43,478 nucleotides of DNA, from positions 1 to 43,478 of the forward strand of contig DYDG01000009.1 in NCBI GenBank assembly GCA_020717845.1, in the 5' to 3' direction. The translations under genes and the position numbers were made by a program. Source of the stretch: Marinifilum sp. (GTDB taxonomy: Bacteria > UBA9089 > CG2-30-40-21). Position 1 is the stretch's first letter. Each line of letters starts with the position of its first letter. Of the stretch, positions 7,562 to 15,785 are shown one piece after another. The notes beneath the pieces are model-generated. The model was given only the letters and a program-made list of their open reading frames with translations. It was not told the DNA's origin and did not search any database.

Positions 7562-8649
7562 TACTTTAGCCCCCTTAAAGCTAATCCTATGGCTACCGTA
7601 AATGCAGAACCATATTTCTTAATAGCATTTACATTAACCTTTGGAGATACCTTTATATTGACAAATGGATCAGCAATAATCACTGGAATACCAAGACCAG
7701 CTGCCAAAAACTCATCTAAATTCTTTAATCTTGCGGTTCCTCCACTCAAGTATACCTTATCAATATTTTTACGATATACAGGCAGCTGGGTATAATAATA
7801 AGCAAATGACCGCTCTAATTCATCCAGAAGCCTTGCCCCTACAGATTCAATGGCATAAGAGATATGAGATATTCGTTCAGAATATGTGCCTGATGACAAA
7901 TCTTCACTCTGAATAATTACCCCTTCTGCCTCTTTTATCTGTTCTGCTTCTAAGAAATTTACACCCAACTCTCTTTTTATTGTCTCGGTAAAATCATTGC
8001 CACCAACCAGGATGTCTCGATTAAAGCAAGAACATTTATTTTCGACTACATTAATATTTGTCATCCTTGCCCCAATATCTACCAGAGCCACTACCTCTTC
8101 TTCCTTTCCATCTGATACCAGAGCATCCTCTATTGAAAAGGTATCTACATTAATATGAAGGGTTTCTAATCCAGATCGCTGCAATATCTCCATATGGTCA
8201 TAGATAAGCTCCTCTTTAGCAGCTACTAAGAGAACAAGTATCATCCTTTCATCTTTTTCAATCATTTCCTTTATTATTTGAAAATCAATAATCACATGTT
8301 CAATATCAAAAGGGATATGTTCCTCAGCCTCAAACCTGATAACATCTCGCAACTCTGTTGCACTCATGTGCGGCAATTTAACATATCGGACTACCACGGA
8401 ATTTCCGGAAACAGAGGTGCGAACCTTTTTAGTATCAATGCCATTATTATAAAGCATTGTTTTAATAGCCTTTACGGTTAATTCATGCTTTGCTCCGACT
8501 GCATCTTCATCTAATGGTTCTGGAGCAATCTTTTCTAATCCGATTCCGGTTAACATAACATTGTTGCCTACCTTTTTCAATCGGACAACCTTAACCGCAT
8601 CACTGCTAATGTCTAAACCTATAGAACCTTTTCCGCCACCAAACAACAT
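7561..8649 (-). CDS. pilM: Type IV pilus assembly ATPase-like protein PilM
   Basis: 362 residues of the actin/FtsA-like PilM fold: phosphate-1 loop GLDISSDAVKVVRL near residue 11, VALVDIGARMTNINVV as phosphate-2, and KVYLSGGTARLKNLDEFL as the adenosine motif. PilM is cytoplasmic, binds ATP and recruits PilN. GGAGG lies about 6 bases before the ATG. This is the first gene of the pil run, with a strong promoter at 8691-8719. Confidence 0.95.
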   Translation of the reverse strand: MLFGGGKGSIGLDISSDAVKVVRLKKVGNNVMLTGIGLEKIAPEPLDEDAVGAKHELTVKAIKTMLYNNGIDTKKVRTSVSGNSVVVRYVKLPHMSATELRDVIRFEAEEHIPFDIEHVIIDFQIIKEMIEKDERMILVLLVAAKEELIYDHMEILQRSGLETLHINVDTFSIEDALVSDGKEEEVVALVDIGARMTNINVVENKCSCFNRDILVGGNDFTETIKRELGVNFLEAEQIKEAEGVIIQSEDLSSGTYSERISHISYAIESVGARLLDELERSFAYYYTQLPVYRKNIDKVYLSGGTARLKNLDEFLAAGLGIPVIIADPFVNIKVSPKVNVNAIKKYGSAFTVAIGLALRGLK

Positions 8650-8690
8650 CCCATTCCTCCAATATACCAGACAAATTTACAACACTAAAA

Positions 8691-8719
8691 ATATTACCAC
8701 AGATGTTAATATTTGTCAA
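8691..8719 (-). promoter_or_regulatory. Sigma70-type promoter of the pil operon
   Basis: Minus strand TTGACA (8719-8714), 17-base spacer, TAATAT (8696-8691) preceded by TGG. It lies about 40 bases upstream of pilM and is the only good promoter match seen for the seven-gene run. Confidence 0.7.
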
Positions 8720-8746
8720 GCATAAATTACAATATTGTGTAATCAG

Positions 8747-10126
8747 TTATTTATGCTGCAATATTTCAGTTGCAATAAGAATATCAACTGCCCGCTGCAA
8801 TTGGGGGTCACATTTCAGATCACAAACTATTTCCTTGTCTACATTACGCCTGCTTGTTTCAATATTTACTGCTCTTCTAATGATCATCTCGCTTAATTCA
8901 ATCCCATTTTTAACCAGAGACCCCTGTAGTTTTTTGATATCTTCATCTGTATATGCTGGATGTTCTTTTGCAAATTCTTTCAAGTATGAGCTATCCTCTA
9001 ACTTTCGCCACATCTCCTGATCCCTGGGTGTAATCTCAGGCATCTCTACAATCACATCAGGGACAATCCCTTTTCCATGGATACATACGCCTGAAGGGGT
9101 AAAATACTTGGCTGTAGTTAGAGCAATCCCAGAGCCGTCAGGCAATGGAAGCAATGTTTGGACAGAGCCTTTACCATAGCTCTTTACTCCAAGAAGCAAA
9201 CCACGTTTATTATCCTTGATAGCTCCAGCCAATATCTCTGAAGCACTGGCACTGCCTTCATTTAAGAGGACAATAATCTGATTATCCAGATATAACCCAT
9301 TTCCAGTGGTTCGAAACTCTCTGTTCATCTCTTTCTGCCTGCCAGCAATAGAAACAATTAAAGAATTTTTTGCAAGGAGGTTATTGGTAACATCTATGGC
9401 TGATTCCAACAAACCGCCGGGATCGTTTCTTAAGTCTATAATAAGATTCTTCATTCCTTTCTTTTCCAATTTTACTAAGGCATCCTCAAACTCTTTGGGT
9501 GTCTTTTGAGTAAAATTAGTAATTCGGATATAGCCTATATTCTGCTGAATAATATCAGACTTGACACTATGAACCTCAATGATTGCTCGAGTAAGCGTTA
9601 CCTTAAAAGGTTCTTCTATGCCATCTCTTTTGATAGTAATAACTACCTGACTTCCCTGTGGCCCTCGAAGTTTCTGAACAGCCTCAGGCAAAGAAAGATT
9701 CTTGGTTGATGTTCCATCTATCTCAATAATATAATCCCCTGCCTTTATTCCAGCTAAATCTGCCGGGGTCCCCTCAATAGGCGAGATAACCGTAAGGGTA
9801 TCCTGTTTAATCCCGATAACAATTCCCAACCCAGAAAAACTCCCCTCGGTTTCTACCTTCATCTCCTTGAATAACTCAGGGGTTAGAAACCTTGTATGGG
9901 CATCACCCAGGCTCTTGAGCATACCATCAATTGCCCCATAAACCAGAGTTTTTGCGGGTATCTCTTCTACATATTGGGTATGAATCATAGAAAATGCCTT
10001 GCCAAACAGCCGTAACCCATCGTATAACTCAGGGCTCTCCTGCCCTTGAGAATTGGCATCCACACTCATCGAAATAATGATAGCCAACGCCAAAAACCAT
10101 AACACATTTCTTAACCTAAAAATCAT
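8747..10126 (-). CDS. ctpA: Carboxy-terminal processing protease, S41 family (CtpA-like)
   Basis: About 459 residues: signal peptide (LWFLALAIIISMSVDANS), an N-terminal S41 region, a PDZ domain (about 95-180, GSFSGLGIVIG ... GIKAGDYIIEIDG) and the S41 peptidase domain. The catalytic Ser lies in NEGSASASEIL and the catalytic Lys in KSYGKGSVQ. It cleaves periplasmic proteins near their C-termini. ATG codons lie at 10129 and 10126; the second is 6 bases from GGAGG. The start lies inside the end of the vapC-type gene, whose last codons supply the ribosome site. In many bacteria ctpA directly follows envC; here the toxin-antitoxin pair stands between them. Confidence 0.93.
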   Translation of the reverse strand: MIFRLRNVLWFLALAIIISMSVDANSQGQESPELYDGLRLFGKAFSMIHTQYVEEIPAKTLVYGAIDGMLKSLGDAHTRFLTPELFKEMKVETEGSFSGLGIVIGIKQDTLTVISPIEGTPADLAGIKAGDYIIEIDGTSTKNLSLPEAVQKLRGPQGSQVVITIKRDGIEEPFKVTLTRAIIEVHSVKSDIIQQNIGYIRITNFTQKTPKEFEDALVKLEKKGMKNLIIDLRNDPGGLLESAIDVTNNLLAKNSLIVSIAGRQKEMNREFRTTGNGLYLDNQIIVLLNEGSASASEILAGAIKDNKRGLLLGVKSYGKGSVQTLLPLPDGSGIALTTAKYFTPSGVCIHGKGIVPDVIVEMPEITPRDQEMWRKLEDSSYLKEFAKEHPAYTDEDIKKLQGSLVKNGIELSEMIIRRAVNIETSRRNVDKEIVCDLKCDPQLQRAVDILIATEILQHK

Positions 10127-10553
10127 CATCTGCCTCCTTGTCTGTTGTTGTTTTATTTTTTTGTGGTTTCTTTACCACACAAGCACTCAACTCTTTGCCT
10201 TTCTTGATAAAATCATTATCAAACGTATACAATTCATCACAATGCTGACTGCAAGCAAGGTGTAACGCATCCGCAAAATCTAAACCTGCCCGGTGCCACT
10301 GTAATACGATAGCAATCATTTCAGGCTTTTCTACCTCTATATTAGGAAGACCTGACAACATTGTAAATGCTCGAATAATATCTATTGGTTGATATTCATA
10401 GGCATATCGCAACACCCATTCTGTTTCCAAAAACACTGTATTCGAGATGTAAATCCGATGATACTGAAACACAGTATACGCTTGTTGATATTGCTCATCA
10501 TCATCATGCGTTAGAAAACGCACCAAAATATTCGTATCAACAGCGACCTGCAT
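10116..10553 (-). CDS. PIN-domain ribonuclease toxin (VapC family)
   Basis: 145 residues of PIN fold. Likely acidic metal ligands are Asp6 (VAVDTNILVRF), Glu43 (FLETEW), Asp92/Asp95 (LDFADALHLA) and Asp112 (YTFDNDF). VapC toxins cleave tRNA or rRNA and are neutralised by the adjacent antitoxin. The start overlaps the antitoxin gene by 17 bases and the end overlaps ctpA. The last dozen residues (KTTTDKEADDDF) are low-complexity and coincide with the ctpA ribosome site, suggesting the tail was extended into the neighbour. All catalytic acids seem present, so the toxin should be active. Confidence 0.88.
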   Translation of the reverse strand: MQVAVDTNILVRFLTHDDDEQYQQAYTVFQYHRIYISNTVFLETEWVLRYAYEYQPIDIIRAFTMLSGLPNIEVEKPEMIAIVLQWHRAGLDFADALHLACSQHCDELYTFDNDFIKKGKELSACVVKKPQKNKTTTDKEADDDF

Positions 10554-10800
10554 ATGTTTTTCTCACCCCTTTTGCAATCGATTGTTTCATGTCTTCTAAT
10601 GTTTTAGCGGTTCCTGTATACTTCAAACATCCAGCAACCTCGTTTAACGTTGTTGGCTTAAATAAAGTTTTTGATGTTAAAAATACCCCTTCCCCAATAT
10701 TTACAATCATTAATTCCTGCCCAACATTCCAGTTATGAATACGTCGAATGAATTCAGGCAAAACAACTTGACCATGCTCTATTACCCGTGCTGTCTCCAT
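10537..10800 (-). CDS. AbrB/MazE-type antitoxin (VapB family)
   Basis: 87 residues. The N-terminal half is a swapped-hairpin AbrB DNA-binding fold (ARVIEHGQVVLPEFIRRIHNWNVGQELMI... with the usual VxLP...R motif). The C-terminal half (LNEVAGCLKYTGTAKTLEDMKQSIAKGVRK) is the likely toxin-wrapping region. Such antitoxins repress their own operon with the toxin. A perfect 14-bp palindrome lies 16-29 bases upstream of the start. It overlaps the vapC-type gene, the usual antitoxin-first order. Confidence 0.85.
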   Translation of the reverse strand: METARVIEHGQVVLPEFIRRIHNWNVGQELMIVNIGEGVFLTSKTLFKPTTLNEVAGCLKYTGTAKTLEDMKQSIAKGVRKTYAGRC

Positions 10801-10815
10801 ATTTACCTCTTTGTA

Positions 10816-10829
10816 TCCACTTAAGTGGA
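10816..10829. promoter_or_regulatory. Candidate operator of the vapBC-type operon
   Basis: TCCACTTAAGTGGA is a perfect 14-bp palindrome just upstream of the antitoxin gene. On the minus strand a -10-like TAACAT preceded by TGTGG lies just before it; no good -35 is seen. Position suits autorepression by the antitoxin, but binding is inferred. Confidence 0.5.
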
Positions 10830-10849
10830 CTTATGTTACCACACATGCT

Positions 10850-12082
10850 TTATCCCCGTCTCAACCACCCGGCTGGATTAACCGGCTGTCCATCAACCCT
10901 TAACTCAAAGTGCAGGCACGGTTCTGTAGCAAAACCTGTCTCGCCTACCGTACCAAGCGGAGTGCCGGCATTAATCGTTTGCCCTTTTCTGACTAAGATA
11001 TTTGCCAGATGGGCATAAAGGCTATAGATACCATTACCATGATCCATCATGACCAGCATCCCATATCCCTTAAACCAATCAGCATAAACCACGCTTCCAG
11101 CTTTTACAGCAACAACGGTTTGCCCTGAGGGAGCGGTGATATCTACACCCTTATTTTCCACATAAGTATCAAACTTTGGACTCTTATATCGTCCAAATTC
11201 CTTAATAATCCGTCCACCAGCCACAGGCCAGACAAATGTCCCTTTTTCAGGATAGTATTTTTTCTCTATTTCATGCGGTGTTTTCTTGTTAATAACCTTT
11301 GCCTGTGCTTTTTTCTGTGCCTCTAACCTATTAATTAATGAGGTTAATTCTGTCGACGACCTGTTAAGCTGAGCAATCTGCTGGCGATAAAGTTTTTCTT
11401 CCTCCTGAACACGAGAAAGCAGCCCATGATAGCTCTTTTCCTGTTTTTTTTGAACAACAAATTCCTGTTTATACTCATTCTGAACACCTGAAAGTTGTTC
11501 TTGCTTTTTTTGCAAGACCTGCTTCTGATAATTCAGCATCTCTTTCTGTTGTCGTATCTGTCGAATCAAGACATTGTCATTTTGAGCAATCATGGTCATA
11601 AAGTAAATTTGCCTTGACAGATCTGAAAGGTTTGGGCTGGAACAGACAACATCTATGACACCATTCTTTCGATATTTATATATTGCCCTCAATCTATTCA
11701 TTAATTCATTCTGTTTCTGGCAAAGTCTATCATGGGTTTCAATCAAAACCATCTTTTTAACAATGATATCCTTTTGGGTCTTTTTTATTACCACACCCAA
11801 TTCGTTGACCTTTCCTTGTGTCTGGTTCAGCTGTCGATTTATTTTATCTAATTCGTTTATCACCCTTTTTTCTTTTTTGGCTGACTCCTGCAACAAAGCC
11901 TTTTTTTGCTGCAAATCTTTTTGTATTTTCAAGAGCCTTTGCTTTTCTGTAGATACATCTGCAAAGCAGAGGCAGGCACAAAAGCACAAGGGCACAAAGA
12001 CACAAAGACAGCAGGCAAAGATGTATTGCCATATACCACTACATCCTGGTTTGACCATTTTCTCCACTCTCCCACCATCCAC
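10850..12082 (-). CDS. envC: EnvC-like murein hydrolase activator with degenerate LytM/M23 domain
   Basis: About 410 residues. Layout: Cys-rich signal peptide, long coiled coil (about 45-270, rich in Q, K, E), then an M23/LytM domain (about 285-408, GTFVWPVAGGRIIKEFGRY ... LHFELRVDGQPVNPAGWL). Catalytic M23 enzymes have HxxxD and HxH zinc ligands. Here the first His is Asn (NKGVDI) and HxH is CLH, so zinc binding is probably lost, as in E. coli EnvC, which activates amidases instead of cutting peptidoglycan. The GTG start directly follows the ftsX stop with AGGGA 5 bases upstream; an in-frame ATG at 12058 is an alternative. FtsEX is expected to drive the coiled coil. Confidence 0.9.
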   Translation of the reverse strand: MDGGRVEKMVKPGCSGIWQYIFACCLCVFVPLCFCACLCFADVSTEKQRLLKIQKDLQQKKALLQESAKKEKRVINELDKINRQLNQTQGKVNELGVVIKKTQKDIIVKKMVLIETHDRLCQKQNELMNRLRAIYKYRKNGVIDVVCSSPNLSDLSRQIYFMTMIAQNDNVLIRQIRQQKEMLNYQKQVLQKKQEQLSGVQNEYKQEFVVQKKQEKSYHGLLSRVQEEEKLYRQQIAQLNRSSTELTSLINRLEAQKKAQAKVINKKTPHEIEKKYYPEKGTFVWPVAGGRIIKEFGRYKSPKFDTYVENKGVDITAPSGQTVVAVKAGSVVYADWFKGYGMLVMMDHGNGIYSLYAHLANILVRKGQTINAGTPLGTVGETGFATEPCLHFELRVDGQPVNPAGWLRRG

Positions 12083-13000
12083 TTATTCCCTATTAGACCT
12101 CAAAAAATAATGCAAGGAAAGCAAGCTTCCGAGGCATCCAAGAAACCCGCTGGATATAATCAGACTGCCCATCATCTGCCAGGATATAAATTTTATTTGC
12201 GGCAAAAACAAAAAAATAGGATTTGCGGCAAAGGTTTTAAGCAAACCAAAATGATAGATCAGCCAGAGAAGACCAAGAGATAATATCCCGCTTATTAATC
12301 CATGTATCATCCCTTCTAAGAGATAGGGACAGCGAATAAACCATGGTGTTGCACCAACCAATTTCATTATCTCTATCTCTTCCTGCCTGGCAAAAAGAGC
12401 CAGCTCAATCGTATTTGAGATAATAATCAATGTAGCCAGCCCAAGGATAAAGCCGATACCAATGATAAACATCCTTAGGACATCAGTAATCGCACCAATA
12501 ACCTCAACCGCTTTCTGACCATAGTTTACGCCTTCTATCCCCTCCATTTTTTCTATGGCTATGGCAATATTTTTCAGCCTTTCCCATGAAAATATCTTAG
12601 AGGGTGTCAGTTTTATCTCAAAATAGGCTGGCAATGGATTTCCAGATACCCCGGCAAGAATATCCTCATACTGACTTAATTCTTTCTTAAACCCTTCCAG
12701 AGCATCTTGTTTGGAGATATATACTATTTGACTTGCCTGATTAACCTGTCTGCTAATGTTTGTCTGAATAGATTGGACAGTCTCAATTGGCAAGTTATCT
12801 TTTAAGTAAACGATAATGGATGCCTTTTTAATCAAAGCGTCCTGAACCAGACGTAGATTGACAATTAATAGCAAAAAAATACCCATGATAAAAAGGGTAA
12901 CCGTGATAACTCCAATGCTGGCATAGGTCATTGCCCCAGCCCGCTTAAAGTTTATCATTGCCTCTTTACAAAAATAACCAAGGGTTTGTGGATGTATCAT
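12083..13000 (-). CDS. ftsX: Cell-division ABC transporter permease FtsX
   Basis: About 305 residues. The ATG at 13000 follows AAGGA by about 10 bases and is preferred to the track's 13036. Four membrane helices are seen: one N-terminal (ASIGVITVTLFIMGIFLLLIV), a large periplasmic loop (about 50-150), then three more (FIIGIGFILGLATLIIIS, GLISGILSLGLLWLI, GSLIISSGFLGCLGSLL). The FtsX signature EEIEIMKLVGATPWFIR sits between helices 2 and 3. FtsX couples FtsE ATP hydrolysis to EnvC-type activators at the septum. It is directly followed by envC without a gap. Confidence 0.93.
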   Translation of the reverse strand: MIHPQTLGYFCKEAMINFKRAGAMTYASIGVITVTLFIMGIFLLLIVNLRLVQDALIKKASIIVYLKDNLPIETVQSIQTNISRQVNQASQIVYISKQDALEGFKKELSQYEDILAGVSGNPLPAYFEIKLTPSKIFSWERLKNIAIAIEKMEGIEGVNYGQKAVEVIGAITDVLRMFIIGIGFILGLATLIIISNTIELALFARQEEIEIMKLVGATPWFIRCPYLLEGMIHGLISGILSLGLLWLIYHFGLLKTFAANPIFLFLPQIKFISWQMMGSLIISSGFLGCLGSLLSLHYFLRSNRE

Positions 13001-13025
13001 ATCGCTGCAATTCCTTCGAAATAAT

Positions 13026-13102
13026 GTAGTGAGCACCTTTAGGTGCGTCTTAAAAGCATCTCGCAGTTGAGTCTAAATTATGGGTCCAAAGACCCTCACT
13101 AC
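13026..13102. repeat. Nested hairpin element between ftsE and ftsX
   Basis: Outer arms GTAGTGAG (13026-13033) and CTCACTAC (13095-13102) enclose two short hairpins, GCACCTTTAGGTGC (13033-13046) and GGGTCCAAAGACCC (13082-13095). It fills nearly the whole gap between the two genes. Confidence 0.7.
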
Positions 13103-13108
13103 CACAGA

Positions 13109-13762
13109 CTACCCAACTATCCTACCCGAATCCAGCTGAATAACATGCGTATTCATCTTTAATGCCTTTTCCCTGTCATGGGTAGCAACAACCAATGTTG
13201 TTCCCTGACGATTGGCTTCCATGAAAAAATCCATGATATTTGCGGCTATACCGGCATCTAAATTGCCTGTAGGCTCATCTGCAAGGATAAGGACAGGATC
13301 ATTGACTATGGCTCTGGCAATAGCTACCCGCTGCTGTTCTCCGCCAGAAAGCTGGTGCGGAAATGCCTCTTTTTTATGGGTTAATTCAACAATATTTAGC
13401 ACCTTAAGGGTTCGCCTATAAATCTCTGCTGAAGATAATCCAATAACCCGCAAGGCAAAAGCAACATTTTCAAATACGGTTTTCTGGTATAAGAGCTTAA
13501 AATCCTGATAAACCACCCCAATCCGTCTCCGAAGATAGGGCACATCTCTTGACGGCAAACTGCTGACATTTTTCCCGCTAACAAAGAGCAGCCCTGATGT
13601 TGGCTTTATCTCTGCATAGATCAACTTCAGAAAGGTGGTTTTCCCTGCCCCAGATGGACCCGTAATAAAAACTACCTCACCTCGATCAATCTCTACATTA
13701 ATATCATTTAATGCCTGAATCCCTTTTTCATATACCTTGGTGATATGACGCATCTGAATCAT
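13109..13762 (-). CDS. ftsE: Cell-division ATP-binding protein FtsE
   Basis: 217 residues, the usual FtsE length. Walker A GPSGAGKTT (about 35), Q-loop VYQDFKLL, ABC signature LSGGEQQR, Walker B LILADEPTGNLD, switch His in VVATHD. It is the cytoplasmic ATPase partner of FtsX. Start MIQMRHITKVYEKG matches family N-termini. It is separated from transketolase by a 25-bp-arm inverted repeat. Confidence 0.96.
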   Translation of the reverse strand: MIQMRHITKVYEKGIQALNDINVEIDRGEVVFITGPSGAGKTTFLKLIYAEIKPTSGLLFVSGKNVSSLPSRDVPYLRRRIGVVYQDFKLLYQKTVFENVAFALRVIGLSSAEIYRRTLKVLNIVELTHKKEAFPHQLSGGEQQRVAIARAIVNDPVLILADEPTGNLDAGIAANIMDFFMEANRQGTTLVVATHDREKALKMNTHVIQLDSGRIVG

Positions 13763-13779
13763 GATTATGCTCCATAGTT

Positions 13780-13847
13780 AGGTTATTAGGCTGAAGACTA
13801 TTAGATTCAGATTCCTTCCGACCTAACAGTCTTCAGTCTAATAACCT
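13780..13847. repeat. Long inverted repeat between tktC and ftsE
   Basis: Arms of 25 bases (13780-13804 and 13823-13847) match with two mismatches around an 18-base loop. The right arm contains the last codons and stop of the transketolase C-subunit gene. A related word, CTAACAGTCTTCAGTCTA, recurs just beyond hisD near 33860. Confidence 0.75.
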
Positions 13848-14782
13848 TTCCTTCCCATTCCCCGCACTACTGCCTCAACAATAGCATCGGCATCTATCTT
13901 AAACAGCTTTAATAATTCTTCCGGGTTGCCAGACTGACCAAAGGTATCAGCTATTCCGACCATTTCTACTGGACAGGGAAGATTTGTTGACAAAACCTCA
14001 GAGACAGCACTTCCAAGTCCGCCGATAATCGAGTGTTCCTCAGCCGTAATAATTACCCCTGTTTCTTTTGCCGCCAGGATAATTGCTTCTTTATCAATTG
14101 GTTTAATGCTGCTGGCATTAAGGATTCTTACCTCAATCCCTCTATCAGATAATATTTGAGATGCCTTAATAGACTCGTTAATCATCAATCCACAGGCAAT
14201 AATCGTTGCATCCTTCCCCTGTCTCAAGGTAGACATTCTGCCCAGAACAAATTCATAATTATCATCAAAAACAAGTGGAAGCTTTAATCGTCCCAACCGA
14301 ATGTAAAATGGTCCATAGTTCTCAAGGGCATATTGAATTGCCTTCTCTGTTTCTATCCCATCAGCTGGCACAATCACGGTCATATTTGGCAATACCCTCA
14401 TCAGATTGATGTCGTCCACAGCCTGATGTGATGCTCCATCTTCTCCTACAGAAACACCAGCATGGGTAACAACGATCTTTACATTTAATCTTGGCCAGCA
14501 GACAGATATCTTTACCTGTTCAAAAACCCTTCCACTCCCAAAGCAGGCAAAGGTGGAAACTACTGGTATCTTTCCACAGGTGGATAAACCGGCTGCATAG
14601 CCGATCATATTTGCTTCAGAAATGCCAAAGTTAAAAAATCTTTCCGGGAACTCATTGTAAAACCACTGGGTTCTGGTAGAGGATGATGTATCTGCATCAA
14701 GCACAACCATCTCAGGATACATCTTGCCAAATTTGATTAAAGCCTTGCCATAGGCATCCCTTGTCGCTACCATTTCTGCCAT
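13838..14782 (-). CDS. Transketolase, C-terminal subunit
   Basis: 314 residues. It carries the pyrimidine-binding and C-terminal transketolase domains: the catalytic Glu region in FFNFGISEANMIGYAAGLS, then VVTHAGVSVGEDGASHQAVDD, YALENYGPFYIRLGR and ...ITAEEHSIIGGLGSAVSE. Together with the upstream N-subunit it makes a split transketolase acting in the pentose phosphate pathway. Split forms are common in deep-branching bacteria and archaea. It lies about 95 bases after the N-subunit in the same direction. Its stop comes from an inverted-repeat arm. Confidence 0.93.
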   Translation of the reverse strand: MAEMVATRDAYGKALIKFGKMYPEMVVLDADTSSSTRTQWFYNEFPERFFNFGISEANMIGYAAGLSTCGKIPVVSTFACFGSGRVFEQVKISVCWPRLNVKIVVTHAGVSVGEDGASHQAVDDINLMRVLPNMTVIVPADGIETEKAIQYALENYGPFYIRLGRLKLPLVFDDNYEFVLGRMSTLRQGKDATIIACGLMINESIKASQILSDRGIEVRILNASSIKPIDKEAIILAAKETGVIITAEEHSIIGGLGSAVSEVLSTNLPCPVEMVGIADTFGQSGNPEELLKLFKIDADAIVEAVVRGMGRKGY

Positions 14783-14856
14783 TTATCTGCTCCTTGAAGT
14801 AGGGTTGTTCGAATCCCCTCTTCTGTCTAACAATCTACAACCTATTTATTTACAGA

Positions 14857-14876
14857 CACAGACAGGAATGTCTGTG
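14857..14876. repeat. CACAGACATTCC palindrome, copy after tktN
   Basis: CACAGACAGGAATGTCTGTG directly abuts the tktN stop codon (14877-14879). On the coding strand it reads CACAGACATTCCTGTCTGTG. Confidence 0.75.
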
Positions 14877-15698
14877 CTATCTTAACTCACTCAAAGCCTG
14901 CTGCTCCTGCTCACGGGTAGGTGCTACCCCATGGAAACCAACCCTGCCCTCCATAAAAGAAACACCCTTACCCTTAATGGTATCGGCCACAATCATGGTT
15001 GGTTTACCCTTAGTTTTATGGGCAATCCCTACTGCTTCGATTATCTGTTCAATTGAATGCCCATCAATCCGCAATGTATTCCATCCAAAAGCCTTCCACT
15101 TATCAACCACAGGCTCGATATTCATTATCTTTTCTACCTCACCATCAATCTGAAGCTTATTAAAATCAAGAAAGGCGCAGAGGTTATCCAATTTATAATG
15201 GGCTGCAGACATGGCTGCCTCCCATACCTGTCCTTCCTGACTCTCGCCGTCACCGATAATGGCATAAACCCGATAATTCTTTTTGTCAATCTTCCCAGCC
15301 AGAGCCATACCACAGGCTGCGGAGATCCCCTGACCCAGAGAACCAGTGGAAAAATCTACACCAGGGGTTACCTTGCGATCAGGATGTCCCTGGAGCATGC
15401 TTCCCAATTTTCTTAAATTCATCAGCTCTGATACTGGAAAATATCCGCATAAGGCTAAAACAGCATAAAAAGCAGGACATGCATGTCCTTTAGAAAGGAC
15501 AAACCTATCCCTTTTTTCCCATGCTGGATTGGCAGGACGATGATTCATGATTGAAAAGTAAAGGGTTGTAATTATATCAGTCATGGAAAGCGAGCCGCCT
15601 GGATGACCTGAATTTGCCTCAGCTATCATCTGGATAATAAGCCTTCTTACCTCTTTGGCCTTTTCGGCCAGTTCTTTGAGATTGGCAATATCTTGCAT
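14877..15698 (-). CDS. Transketolase, N-terminal (thiamine diphosphate-binding) subunit
   Basis: About 273 residues from the ATG at 15698, which follows GGAGG; the track's upstream extension to 15785 runs across the promoter and is rejected. It carries the ThDP pyrophosphate domain: IQMIAEANSGHPGGSLS, KGHACPAFYAVL, STGSLGQGISAACGMAL and the metal motif GDGESQEGQVWEAAMSAAHYKLDNL. It pairs with the C-subunit downstream. First gene of a run that continues to ftsEX-envC. Confidence 0.93.
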   Translation of the reverse strand: MQDIANLKELAEKAKEVRRLIIQMIAEANSGHPGGSLSMTDIITTLYFSIMNHRPANPAWEKRDRFVLSKGHACPAFYAVLALCGYFPVSELMNLRKLGSMLQGHPDRKVTPGVDFSTGSLGQGISAACGMALAGKIDKKNYRVYAIIGDGESQEGQVWEAAMSAAHYKLDNLCAFLDFNKLQIDGEVEKIMNIEPVVDKWKAFGWNTLRIDGHSIEQIIEAVGIAHKTKGKPTMIVADTIKGKGVSFMEGRVGFHGVAPTREQEQQALSELR

Positions 15699-15716
15699 TT
15701 TCCCTCCAAAGATTAA

Positions 15717-15752
15717 ACAATAGGTCATATTAAGTCTCATATGACCTATTGT
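15717..15752 (-). promoter_or_regulatory. 5'-leader hairpin of the tkt transcript
   Basis: ACAATAGGTCATAT and its complement form a 14-bp stem with an 8-base loop. On the minus strand it starts within about 5 bases of the -10 box, so the RNA would begin with this stem-loop and reach the ribosome site soon after it. It may stabilise the mRNA or be a regulatory element. Read on plus it is followed by a T-run, so it might also act as a terminator. Confidence 0.5.
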
Positions 15753-15756
15753 TTTT

Positions 15757-15785
15757 AGTATACCAGAAAATATTGGAAATTGCAA
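15757..15785 (-). promoter_or_regulatory. Sigma70-type promoter of the tkt-ftsEX run
   Basis: Minus strand TTGCAA (15785-15780), 17-base spacer, TATACT (15762-15757). It lies about 60 bases upstream of the chosen tktN start. Confidence 0.6.

Noticed and set aside
11655-12283. Plus-strand ORFs opposite envC and ftsX
   Set aside because: Antisense shadows; envC and ftsX have clear domains.
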